Shown here: positions 15,210-21,584 of the stretch, piece by piece | Layout of the letters: every line of letters begins with the position of its first letter | Numbering within the stretch: the first letter of the stretch is position 1 | Source: Deltaproteobacteria bacterium | GTDB lineage: Bacteria; Myxococcota_A; Polyangia; Polyangiales; Houyiibacteriaceae | NCBI GenBank assembly: GCA_019313915.1 | Contig: JAFDAJ010000012.1 | Span: forward strand, 1-37,194 | Length of the DNA: 37,194 nucleotides | Reading direction: 5' to 3' | The notes under the pieces: generated by a model | The model's database searches: none | What the model saw: the letters and a program-made list of their open reading frames with translations, nothing else | Told to the model about the DNA's origin: nothing | Program-made: the position numbers and the translations under genes

Positions 15210-16232
15210 CTATACGTCGTAGAAGATCGGTGGGCGCCTGCGGATGAAGCGAAGCACCAAGTCTCGCGCTTCGGCCGATAACCCCTCGAATTGAATCCCC
15301 ATGCCGGGCTCGGATTCCGACATGAAGTCCATCGGGTCGCGCACGAAGCGAACGTAGCCGTCGCACTCGAAGTCGAAACCCCCGGGCAACGTCACCAGCA
15401 TCTTGACCGATGTGTCTTTCGGGAACGCTTCGTACGTGGCGAGGAACACGCCACCGTGCGCGATTTCGCCACTGAAGCCCACGTAGAAGTTGGACTGCGT
15501 CGTCGCGCCCAGGTTCGCCTCCACCGGTTGTCGTTCGCCGACCGGAATGGGTGCGGGTGGTGGCAGCATCGAAGTCGGGATCGGCGCCGGCGCCCCGGAC
15601 AGCGGCCGGATCGAAGGGCGGCCCGAGGGAGAAAGAGGTCTCTGAGACGGCGGTGCGCTTGCGGGCGGCCTACTCGCCGGTGCGACGCTCGCCGGAGAGC
15701 GCTGAGACGGTGGTGCGCTCGCCGGAGGTCTCTGCGATGGCGGTGCGCTCGCCGGAGGTCTCTGCGATGGCGGTGCGCTCGCCGGCGGTGCGCTCGCCGG
15801 AGAGCGCTGTGATGCCGGGCGCTGTGATGCCGAGCGCTGTGACGCCGGGCGCTGTGATGCCGGGCGCTGTGATGCCGGGCGCCGCGAACGAGGCCCCGGC
15901 CTGCCGCTCGGCTTGTTCGTCAGTGGAAAGAGGATGCTGATGACGTCGGCGATGCTCTCCGTCGCTGTTTGCGCGCCCGCGTGCTCGCTCTTCACATCCT
16001 GAAGCAGCGCCAGCGTTTGGCTGAGCGTACCGAGCGCGTTCTTCACGCAGGTCTTGCCGTCCGGCTCGGTCGAGGCGTACTCCGCCTCGAAAAGCGCGCC
16101 GACGGACTTCGCGACGTTCTGGATGATGCCGAGCACCTCCTGCGGAACATCTTCGTCTTGCTGCAGTGCTTCGAGTGCTTTGCCGAGCGCTTCACGAGCT
16201 TGTCGCGCTTCGGCGGCCGATGAGTAGCCCAT
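15210..16232 (-). CDS. PilZ-domain protein with repeat-derived Pro/Ser linker
   Basis: The C-terminal ~110 residues match the myxobacterial-type PilZ domain: NFYVGFSGEIAHGGVFLATYEAFPKDTSV, LPGGFDFECDGYVRFVRD, GMGIQFEGLSAEARDLVLRFIRRRPPIFYDV. PilZ domains bind cyclic-di-GMP through an RxxxR plus D/NxSxxG pair. Here SGEIAHGG matches the second, while the N-terminal Arg pair is not obvious, so binding is uncertain. Residues 1 to about 110 are a helical domain (EARQAREALGKALEALQQDEDV, VKNALGTLSQTLALLQD). The ~90-residue linker in between consists of QRPAS, SQRSPASAPP and ASAPPSQRP repeats encoded by 15-bp and 30-bp DNA repeats. Those include copies of the dispersed palindrome on the opposite strand, so the linker appears to have grown from that repeat. 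Confidence 0.88.
   Translation of the reverse strand: MGYSSAAEARQAREALGKALEALQQDEDVPQEVLGIIQNVAKSVGALFEAEYASTEPDGKTCVKNALGTLSQTLALLQDVKSEHAGAQTATESIADVISILFPLTNKPSGRPGPRSRRPASQRPASQRPASQRSASQRPASQRSPASAPPASAPPSQRPPASAPPSQRPPASAPPSQRSPASVAPASRPPASAPPSQRPLSPSGRPSIRPLSGAPAPIPTSMLPPPAPIPVGERQPVEANLGATTQSNFYVGFSGEIAHGGVFLATYEAFPKDTSVKMLVTLPGGFDFECDGYVRFVRDPMDFMSESEPGMGIQFEGLSAEARDLVLRFIRRRPPIFYDV
15640..15805 (-). repeat. 30-bp tandem array with dispersed-palindrome copies in pilZ linker
   Basis: The motif CTCGCCGG recurs at 15688, 15718, 15748, 15778 and 15793, a period of 30, 30, 30 and then 15 bp. Hairpins with both arms are at 15685-15702 (outermost pair mismatched) and 15790-15807 (perfect). 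The copies at 15716, 15746 and 15776 keep only the left arm, followed by GGTCTC. A decayed unit precedes them near 15650. The array reads QRSPASAPP/ASAPPSQRP in the minus-strand gene. Confidence 0.8.
15806..15880 (-). repeat. 15-bp minisatellite, five units, in pilZ linker
   Basis: Five consecutive 15-bp units of GCTGTGATGCCGGGC differ at only two positions (one GAGC, one GACG). They encode PASQR-type repeats on the minus strand. The unit resembles the second half of the adjacent 30-bp unit (CTCTGCGATGGCGGT), so it probably arose from it. There are no unique spacers. Confidence 0.85.
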
Positions 16233-16287
16233 GCCTAGTTTTCCCCCCGCTTACCTGCTCCTCAGGATACTGGGAGTCGCCACCAGG

Positions 16288-16725
16288 TCAAAGCTCCTTT
16301 ACGAATACGACCCGCGAACGGCCCGGGCCCGCGTAGTCGGGGACCTCGGTGCTCTCGAAGCCCATCGCCTCATGGAACCGCACAGGTCCTTCGTGCCCCG
16401 CCGAAGCTAAGGACTTGAGTCTCTTCATGCCGGCAGCTCGGCATCGCTCGGTAAACTGGCTGTAGAGCCGCTTTCCGACCGCTCGCCGCCGGTGGTCAGG
16501 GTGAATCCCAACCAGGTGCACGTATCCAGTCGCGGACGGTGCAGGTACCATGACCCCAAGCAGGAAGCCGATCACTTGTCCATCGAGCTCGGCAACCAGC
16601 GCGTGCTCGCCGAACTCGTAGAAAAACATGGGATCGGCACGCCTTCCAGCTGGTCCACCCCACCACTGATCGAGCACGGAAATGATATAGTCGTAGTCGA
16701 CTTTTGTGAGGCCCCGAATCTCCAT
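16288..16725 (-). CDS. GNAT-family N-acetyltransferase
   Basis: The protein transfers an acetyl group from acetyl-CoA to an unknown amine. The acetyl-CoA motif A is clear in VHLVGIHPDHRRRAVGKRLYSQF (family form V.p..rg.G.g..L). It is preceded by the strand HALVAELDGQVIGFLLGVM and followed by RFHEAMGFEST, the usual closing helix and beta-turn. Start ATG 16725 (MEIRGLTKVDYDYI) is chosen because the 19 extra residues in the track ORF do not look like GNAT sequence. Length is then 145, typical of single-domain members. It lies divergent to the zinc-ribbon membrane gene with a 59-bp gap. Confidence 0.87.
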   Translation of the reverse strand: MEIRGLTKVDYDYIISVLDQWWGGPAGRRADPMFFYEFGEHALVAELDGQVIGFLLGVMVPAPSATGYVHLVGIHPDHRRRAVGKRLYSQFTERCRAAGMKRLKSLASAGHEGPVRFHEAMGFESTEVPDYAGPGRSRVVFVKEL

Positions 16726-16784
16726 TATCAGGGAGAGCGGATAACACGAACGCAGGACAAGCGCACGGCGACCCCGATCCAAGC

Positions 16785-17144
16785 ATGTCTCCGTCCAAAA
16801 GCTCGAAAATCCTATTCTGTCCCTTCTGCCGCGACGGCTTCGAGGGGCGCACCGAATGTCCGGAGCACGAGCTCACGCTGGTCCCCATCGACAAGCTCCC
16901 TCGCAAAGCCGAGGCCACGCTGCAGAGCGTGACCCTCTTCGTCGACCCGCGTTTGGGCCGAGGCGCGGTGTTGTTCGGCGCAGCGCTGCCTTTGATCTAC
17001 ACCACACGCCGAATCGGGCTGGTTGCCGAGAGCTACACCTCGAACGTCGAGTGGCTGTGGGGGTTATGGCTCATGGCGGCCGGTCTCGTGGTCGCCGCGT
17101 TTGGCAGCCGCCGGCTGGGAGCCACCCGCCGTGACGATGACTAG
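16785..17144 (+). CDS. zinc-ribbon plus two-TM small membrane protein
   Basis: The family is not recognised. The 119-residue protein starts with a probable zinc knuckle (CPFCRDGFEGRTECPEH: CxxC, then C and H). A short cytoplasmic stretch follows (TLVPIDKLPRKAEATLQ), then two hydrophobic segments (GRGAVLFGAALPLIYTT and VEWLWGLWLMAAGLVVAAFG) and a charged tail (RRLGATRRDDD). The layout resembles small anchored zinc-ribbon proteins whose partners are unknown. The stop overlaps the stop of the convergent receiver-GGDEF gene by 4 bp. Confidence 0.7.
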   Translation: MSPSKSSKILFCPFCRDGFEGRTECPEHELTLVPIDKLPRKAEATLQSVTLFVDPRLGRGAVLFGAALPLIYTTRRIGLVAESYTSNVEWLWGLWLMAAGLVVAAFGSRRLGATRRDDD

Positions 17145-18181
17145 GCCGCGCCGGGGAGAGTGGGGCGGAAGATGTAACCCTGCTGTTGTACGACGCAGAC
17201 TCGATTCGGTCCGGCGACCCGGGCCCGGGCCACCGCGATGCTTGCCGCGTCCAGCAGCTCACTGTGCGAGCGAATGCTGCCGCTTGGATACAGCCCGACC
17301 CCAATTGAGATGGTCAGGTCGATCTGGATGGTGCTGGGCACGGCGCTCTGCGGTGAGCGCGCCGCAGTCTCAGCGCTCTCCGGCGAGCGCGCCACCGGTT
17401 CAAACGGTCGGAGCGCGACTTCGGACACGATGCGGTCGGCCAACGTGAGTGCTCTTGCAGGGCGGGTGTTGGGCAGCAGGAGTCCAAACTCCGCGGTCCT
17501 GAATTGCGCTGCGATGTCGGTTGCACGGATTGTGCGTTGCACTCGCTTGGACACCTCGTCGAGAACATCCCGGGCGATTTCAGCGCCGTGCTCTGACACC
17601 AGCTCTCGGAAGTCATCGACCGCGAGGATGCAACAAGCGAGCGGGTCCAAATGACGTTGGGCTTCGTCGAACTCGATCGCGATGCATTCGTGAAAGAAGC
17701 GGTGGTCGGGCAGCTTGCGGAGCTCGTCGTGCATGGGCGTGTAGCGGAGCTCGTTCTTGGCGAACTGCACGTCATCGTGCGCTCGCTTCACCCGAAGCAT
17801 GTTCTCGATGCGGGCTAGGAGCTCGGAGTCTTCGAACGGTTTCGTCACGTGATCGTCCGCGCCTGTGCGCAGCCCTTGGACCCGTGGGCTCAGGTCCCCC
17901 GGCGCCGCGAGAATGACGACCGGGACGAAGCGATCCTTGGTGATAGTCTTGACGACTCTGCAGGTATCGATGCCATTCAATCCGGGCATATCGACGTCGA
18001 GCACGACGAGATCGACGGGCTGTGCGCGAACCGCGTCGATCGCCTTCTGGCCGTCGTTTGCCGGGACAACCACGAGGCCGCGCGCCCGAAGCAGTTGAGA
18101 TATGCGTTCGCACGTCGCACGATCATCATCGGCGACAACCACCACCGCTTTCGGAAATGGACGGGCACTCCCCACTCCCAC
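17141..18181 (-). CDS. response regulator with degenerate GGDEF domain
   Basis: Residues 11 to about 130 are a complete receiver: acidic triplet DDD (18-20), phospho-acceptor Asp62 in VVLDVDMPGLNG and Lys114 in TKPFE. Residues ~148-335 align to a GGDEF domain (MHDELRKLPDHRFFHE, ILAVDDFRELVSEHG, ISIGVGLYPSG). The signature that should read GGDEF is RTAEF (228-232), and the substrate residues of 'DxDxFKxxND' are also altered, so cyclic-di-GMP synthesis is unlikely. It may be a phosphorylation-controlled scaffold or a nucleotide sensor. Two tandem copies of the dispersed palindrome are inserted at about 263-282 (VARSPESAETAARSPQSAVP), just before the strand leading to ISIGVG. Start GTG 18181 is from the track; GTG 18175 is also possible. 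It is divergent from rpoN. Confidence 0.88.
   Translation of the reverse strand: MGVGSARPFPKAVVVVADDDRATCERISQLLRARGLVVVPANDGQKAIDAVRAQPVDLVVLDVDMPGLNGIDTCRVVKTITKDRFVPVVILAAPGDLSPRVQGLRTGADDHVTKPFEDSELLARIENMLRVKRAHDDVQFAKNELRYTPMHDELRKLPDHRFFHECIAIEFDEAQRHLDPLACCILAVDDFRELVSEHGAEIARDVLDEVSKRVQRTIRATDIAAQFRTAEFGLLLPNTRPARALTLADRIVSEVALRPFEPVARSPESAETAARSPQSAVPSTIQIDLTISIGVGLYPSGSIRSHSELLDAASIAVARARVAGPNRVCVVQQQGYIFRPTLPGAA
17340..17399 (-). repeat. dispersed palindromic repeat, two tandem copies in receiver-GGDEF gene
   Basis: Two hairpins 30 bp apart sit at 17343-17360 (loop TGCGGT on the plus strand) and 17373-17390 (loop TCCGGC). Both have perfect GCGCTC/GAGCGC stems although the loops differ. 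On the coding strand the unit starts with ACCGGTGGCGCGCTCGCCGG, the same 5' flank as other loci. Confidence 0.85.
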
Positions 18182-18225
18182 ACAATAGCCGAGCGAGGTG
18201 CGATTCGCGAGCCTTCGCGGTCGAG

Positions 18226-18254
18226 TTTCCCTGAGCGTCCGACCCGTCTATACT
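18226..18254 (+). promoter_or_regulatory. candidate sigma-70 promoter of the rpoN operon
   Basis: TATACT (18249-18254, 5 of 6 consensus) is preceded, with 17-nt spacing, by the weak -35 TTTCCC. A start near 18261 would give a ~30-nt leader to the rpoN ATG. Pattern only. Confidence 0.4.
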
Positions 18255-18289
18255 ACCAATCGACGCGCCTTCCGTGGCGTGGGGCCTAA

Positions 18290-19711
18290 ATGGAGCTCAA
18301 GCAGCAACTCAAACTATCGCAGCAGCTCATCATGACGCCGCAGCTCCAGCAGGCGATCAAGCTGCTGCAGATGTCACGCATGGAGCTGAGCGAGCTCGTG
18401 CAGGAGGAGCTGCTCGAGAATCCCATACTCGAGGAGGGGCTCGAGTCGCGCGAGACGAGCAGCGCCGGCGTCGAGGAAGCGCCTGCGCCCGAGGTCGAAG
18501 CCCATGAGGCGAAGAAGCAAGAGATCGACTGGGAGCGCTACCTCGAGAATCAATCGAACGAGGCGCCGATGCCTTCGATACGTCGCGGGCCGGACGAGGA
18601 GATTCCCGGGCTCGAAGCGACGCTTTCGACCGTCGAAGATCTGAGCGAGCACCTCGAATGGCAACTGCGCATGGGCGACTTCGTCGAGGATGAGCGTCGT
18701 TTCGCCGTCTTGGTCATCGGAAATCTCGACGAGAACGGCTACTTGAAAATCGAAGGCCTTGCTCCTGAGAGCATCGTGCCGCGGCTTGCGGCCGAGGCCG
18801 GTCTCAATGCTGAAGACGCCGAAGAAGTTCTTGCGATGATCCAACAGTTCGATCCGCTGGGGGTTGCCGCCCGCTCGCTCGAAGAGTGTTTGATCATCCA
18901 GGCGAAGAACTACGGCATGGATGAGCTCGTGCTCCGCGTGCTGTCAGATCATCTGAGCGACCTCGAGAAGCGGCACTATTCAGCCGTCGCCAAGACATGC
19001 GGGTGCTCGCTCGAGGATGTGTACGACGTTGCGCAGATCATCGCGGAGCTCGAGCCGCGGCCGGCTCGCCGGTTCCAGACGGAGGAGCCGCGATACATCG
19101 TGCCCGACGTCTACGTACACAAGGTGGGGGACGAGTACTACGTCGTAGCCAACGACGATGGCATGCCCAAGCTCAAGATCAGCGGTTTCTACCGCACGGC
19201 CATGGCGGACAATCCCAAGGCCAAGGAGTACATCCAGGACAAGCTCCGAAGCGCCCAATGGCTGATTCGCAGCATCGACCAGCGCCGCAAGACCATCGTC
19301 AAGGTCACCGAGTGCATCGTCGAAAAGCAGCACGATTTCTTCGATAAGGGCATCGAGCACCTGAAACCGATGATTTTGCGCGACGTGGCCGAAACCGTAG
19401 GCATGCACGAGAGCACGATTTCCCGCGTGACCAGCAACAAATACGTTCACACGCCCAGGGGCACTTTCGAGTTGAAGTACTTCTTCAACAGCGCCATAAG
19501 ACGGGATCATCAGGACGATATCGCCTCGGAAAGCGTAAAACAGGCGATCAAGAGCATCATCGGCCACGAGGACGAGAAGGCCCCGTTGTCCGATCAAAAA
19601 ATCGTTGAAATACTTGGACAGGACGACATCAAGATTGCCCGGCGCACGGTCGCGAAGTACCGCGAAATGCTCGGCATCTTGAGTTCATCAAAACGTAAGA
19701 AGTACTTTTAG
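18290..19711 (+). CDS. rpoN: RNA polymerase sigma-54 factor
   Basis: Sigma-54 directs polymerase to -24/-12 promoters and needs AAA+ activators. Region I is clear at the N-terminus (MELKQQLKLSQQLIMTPQLQQAIKLLQMSRMELSELVQEELLENP). An acidic region II follows (EEAPAPEVEAHEAKKQEIDWERYLENQ), then the core-binding domain (DPLGVAARSLEECLIIQ), the HTH (HESTISRVTSNKYVHTPRGTFELKYFF) and, near residue 450, the RpoN box ARRTVAKYRE. The 473-residue length equals E. coli RpoN within a few residues and no domain is missing. It heads a compact run with hpf, ptsN, hprK, rapZ, ptsH and ptsI. Confidence 0.98.
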   Translation: MELKQQLKLSQQLIMTPQLQQAIKLLQMSRMELSELVQEELLENPILEEGLESRETSSAGVEEAPAPEVEAHEAKKQEIDWERYLENQSNEAPMPSIRRGPDEEIPGLEATLSTVEDLSEHLEWQLRMGDFVEDERRFAVLVIGNLDENGYLKIEGLAPESIVPRLAAEAGLNAEDAEEVLAMIQQFDPLGVAARSLEECLIIQAKNYGMDELVLRVLSDHLSDLEKRHYSAVAKTCGCSLEDVYDVAQIIAELEPRPARRFQTEEPRYIVPDVYVHKVGDEYYVVANDDGMPKLKISGFYRTAMADNPKAKEYIQDKLRSAQWLIRSIDQRRKTIVKVTECIVEKQHDFFDKGIEHLKPMILRDVAETVGMHESTISRVTSNKYVHTPRGTFELKYFFNSAIRRDHQDDIASESVKQAIKSIIGHEDEKAPLSDQKIVEILGQDDIKIARRTVAKYREMLGILSSSKRKKYF

Positions 19712-19725
19712 TCGCTGGAGGGTCG

Positions 19726-20052
19726 ATGCGTATTAGCTACACATTTCGCAACATGGAGTCGTCTGACGGCATCAAGAACTACGCATCCGAGAAGATAGGC
19801 AAGGTCCAAAAGTACATGCGGGCTCCGCTTCACGCCGAGGTCACTTTTTCGATGGAGCGGCACTTGCACCGAGTCGACTTGAATCTTACTGGCGACGGCC
19901 ATCAGTACGCCGGTCATGGTCAGTCCGAGGACATGTACGCGACCATCGACCAGGTCGTCGACAAGATCGACCGACAGGTTCGGGACATGAAAGCTACGGA
20001 GACCCACCGCAGGCGGCATGGCGGCGAGTCCCTCCGTCACCCCGAAGATTGA
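19726..20052 (+). CDS. hpf: ribosome hibernation promoting factor (short type)
   Basis: The 108-residue protein has the S30AE fold wording MRISYTFRNMESSDGIKNYASEKIGKVQKYMRAPLHAEVTFSMERHLHRVDLNLTGDG and DMYATIDQVVDKIDRQVRDMK. It binds the 30S decoding centre in stationary phase. Only the N-terminal domain and a short basic tail (THRRRHGGESLRHPED) are present. It is thus the short gamma-proteobacterial-type form, without the C-terminal dimerising domain of long HPF. GGAGG lies a few nt before the ATG. The position directly after rpoN is classical. Confidence 0.93.
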   Translation: MRISYTFRNMESSDGIKNYASEKIGKVQKYMRAPLHAEVTFSMERHLHRVDLNLTGDGHQYAGHGQSEDMYATIDQVVDKIDRQVRDMKATETHRRRHGGESLRHPED

Positions 20053-20096
20053 TCCGCATTGCGCCCATGTGACGGGTGGGGTATCGCCTCGCCGTC

Positions 20097-20543
20097 ATGC
20101 TGGCCGACCTACTTCATCCCGAGCGCGTGCGCGTCGGGCTGACGATTTCCGACAAGGAAGCCGCGCTGCGCACCATCGCATCACTGCTCTGCATGCCGGA
20201 AGGAGCCGTCGACGAGGAAGTCGTCTACAACGTGCTCCGAGACCGCGAGCGATTGGCCAGCACGGGAATTGGGAGCGGGGTTGCCATCCCGCACGGCCGC
20301 TATGACGGAGTGGGCGAGCTGCGAGCAGCGGTTGCCGTGTGTCCCGCTGGTGTCGACTTCGACGCGGTCGACTCGTTGCCCGTGACGATTCTAGTCGGCA
20401 TCGTGGGGCCCAGGTCCATGCCGCAGAAGCATTTGGCCGCTCTGGCGGGCGTGTCTCGCGTCCTTCGAAACGACGAGAAGCGCGAAGCGCTCCTCAAGGC
20501 GGTCGATGCCGCCGATGCGTATCGCACGCTGGTCGAGCCCTGA
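20097..20543 (+). CDS. ptsN: PTS-Ntr IIA protein
   Basis: EIIA-Ntr is the output of the nitrogen-type phosphotransferase chain, taking phosphate from HPr and controlling partners such as kinases and transporters. The active His lies in GIGSGVAIPHGRYDGVGE. The family opening is MLADLLHPERVRVGLTISDKEAALRTIASLL, and VNVLRDRERLASTGIGSG-type wording precedes the active site. The start is set at ATG 20097 because family members begin there; the track start at GTG 20076 adds seven unlikely residues. No sugar-specific IIB or IIC gene is seen in the window, consistent with a purely regulatory PTS. Confidence 0.93.
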   Translation: MLADLLHPERVRVGLTISDKEAALRTIASLLCMPEGAVDEEVVYNVLRDRERLASTGIGSGVAIPHGRYDGVGELRAAVAVCPAGVDFDAVDSLPVTILVGIVGPRSMPQKHLAALAGVSRVLRNDEKREALLKAVDAADAYRTLVEP

Positions 20544-20582
20544 CGGGCAGACAGTGAAGCGGCACTCGCGTATGATGCGCAG

Positions 20583-21584
20583 GTGACGCAGTCCTCCTCC
20601 TCGCAGCGCGGTGGCCTTGCCAGCATGCGCGTCGAACGCGGCGTTACGGTCGCGGATTTGCTCGCCGAGCCTCGCCTGCAAGCCATCATGCGTTTGGTTG
20701 CCGGCGAAGAGGGACGGGACCGCGCGATCCACCATCCCCGGGTGCAAAAGCCGGGGCTCGCTCTGGCGGGTCATACCCACGGGGTCGTCCCCACCCGAGT
20801 TCAGATTCTGGGCGAGACCGAGCTCACTTTCCTCGAGGCGCTGTCTTCCGAAGAACAACTCGAGCGGGCGAGTGTGCTGTTCGGCCTTGGGCTATCGCTC
20901 GTGGTCGTCACACGGGGCGCCGAGCCCCCGGTCGCGCTTCTCCAGGCGGCAAGGGAAACCTCCACGCCTCTGGCCGTCGCCGAACCCCGATCGAGTCGCG
21001 CGATTCAGACGCTTCATCGGGTGCTGGACGGCATCCTCGCGCCTTCCGAGACCCGTCACGGAGTCCTGATGGACGTGCACGGCGTCGGCACGTTGCTGCT
21101 GGGACCAAGCGGAATCGGCAAGAGCGAATGCGCGCTCTTTCTCGTCGAGCGTGGGCATCGGTTCGTCGCCGACGACCAGGTGATTTTGTCGCTGCTTCCG
21201 TCCGAGCAAATCATCGGCCGCGCGCCGACTTTGCTGCGGAATCACTTGGAGGTGCGCGGCATCGGCATCATCAACGTCCGCGACTTGTTTGGCGCCAACG
21301 CCGTCCGCTTGGAAAAGACGCTGCAGCTAGTGGTCGAGATTTGCCTCTGGAATGATGACGAGCCCTATGATCGCCTTGGCCTCGACGAGTCCACATTGGA
21401 TATCTTGGGCGTGCCGATTCCCATGTTGCGAATACCGGTCCGGCCAGGGCGCAACATGGCCGTGATCTTGGAGGTCGCGGCGCGCAACCACATCCTCAAG
21501 GCCGCTGGCCAGCACGGCGCGCAGAAGTTCATCAGCACGTTGATGGGACACATGGAAGATCCGGGCTCGGAGCCTGGGCAATGA
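20583..21584 (+). CDS. hprK: HPr kinase/phosphorylase
   Basis: The enzyme phosphorylates HPr on its regulatory serine and reverses the reaction. The N-terminal domain (about 16-140) is followed by the kinase domain with P-loop GPSGIGKSECALFLVERGHRFVADDQV (near residue 175), the HPrK signature LEVRGIGIINVRDLFG, and the C-terminal YDRLGLDES and IPVRPGRNMAVILEVAARNHILK. All key segments are intact. GTG 20583 is the track start; ATG 20628 (MRVERGVTVADLL) fits the family opening better and may be the real start. The stop overlaps rapZ by 4 bp (ATGA), so the two are probably translationally coupled. Confidence 0.95.
   Translation: MTQSSSSQRGGLASMRVERGVTVADLLAEPRLQAIMRLVAGEEGRDRAIHHPRVQKPGLALAGHTHGVVPTRVQILGETELTFLEALSSEEQLERASVLFGLGLSLVVVTRGAEPPVALLQAARETSTPLAVAEPRSSRAIQTLHRVLDGILAPSETRHGVLMDVHGVGTLLLGPSGIGKSECALFLVERGHRFVADDQVILSLLPSEQIIGRAPTLLRNHLEVRGIGIINVRDLFGANAVRLEKTLQLVVEICLWNDDEPYDRLGLDESTLDILGVPIPMLRIPVRPGRNMAVILEVAARNHILKAAGQHGAQKFISTLMGHMEDPGSEPGQ

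Noticed and set aside
15806-15880. Possible CRISPR-like direct repeats
   Set aside because: The 15-bp units are directly adjacent with no spacers and encode part of the PilZ protein linker.
15551-15940. Plus-strand ORFs across the pilZ repeat array
   Set aside because: They are open only because the repeat has no stop codons in any frame; the real gene is on the minus strand with a clear PilZ domain.
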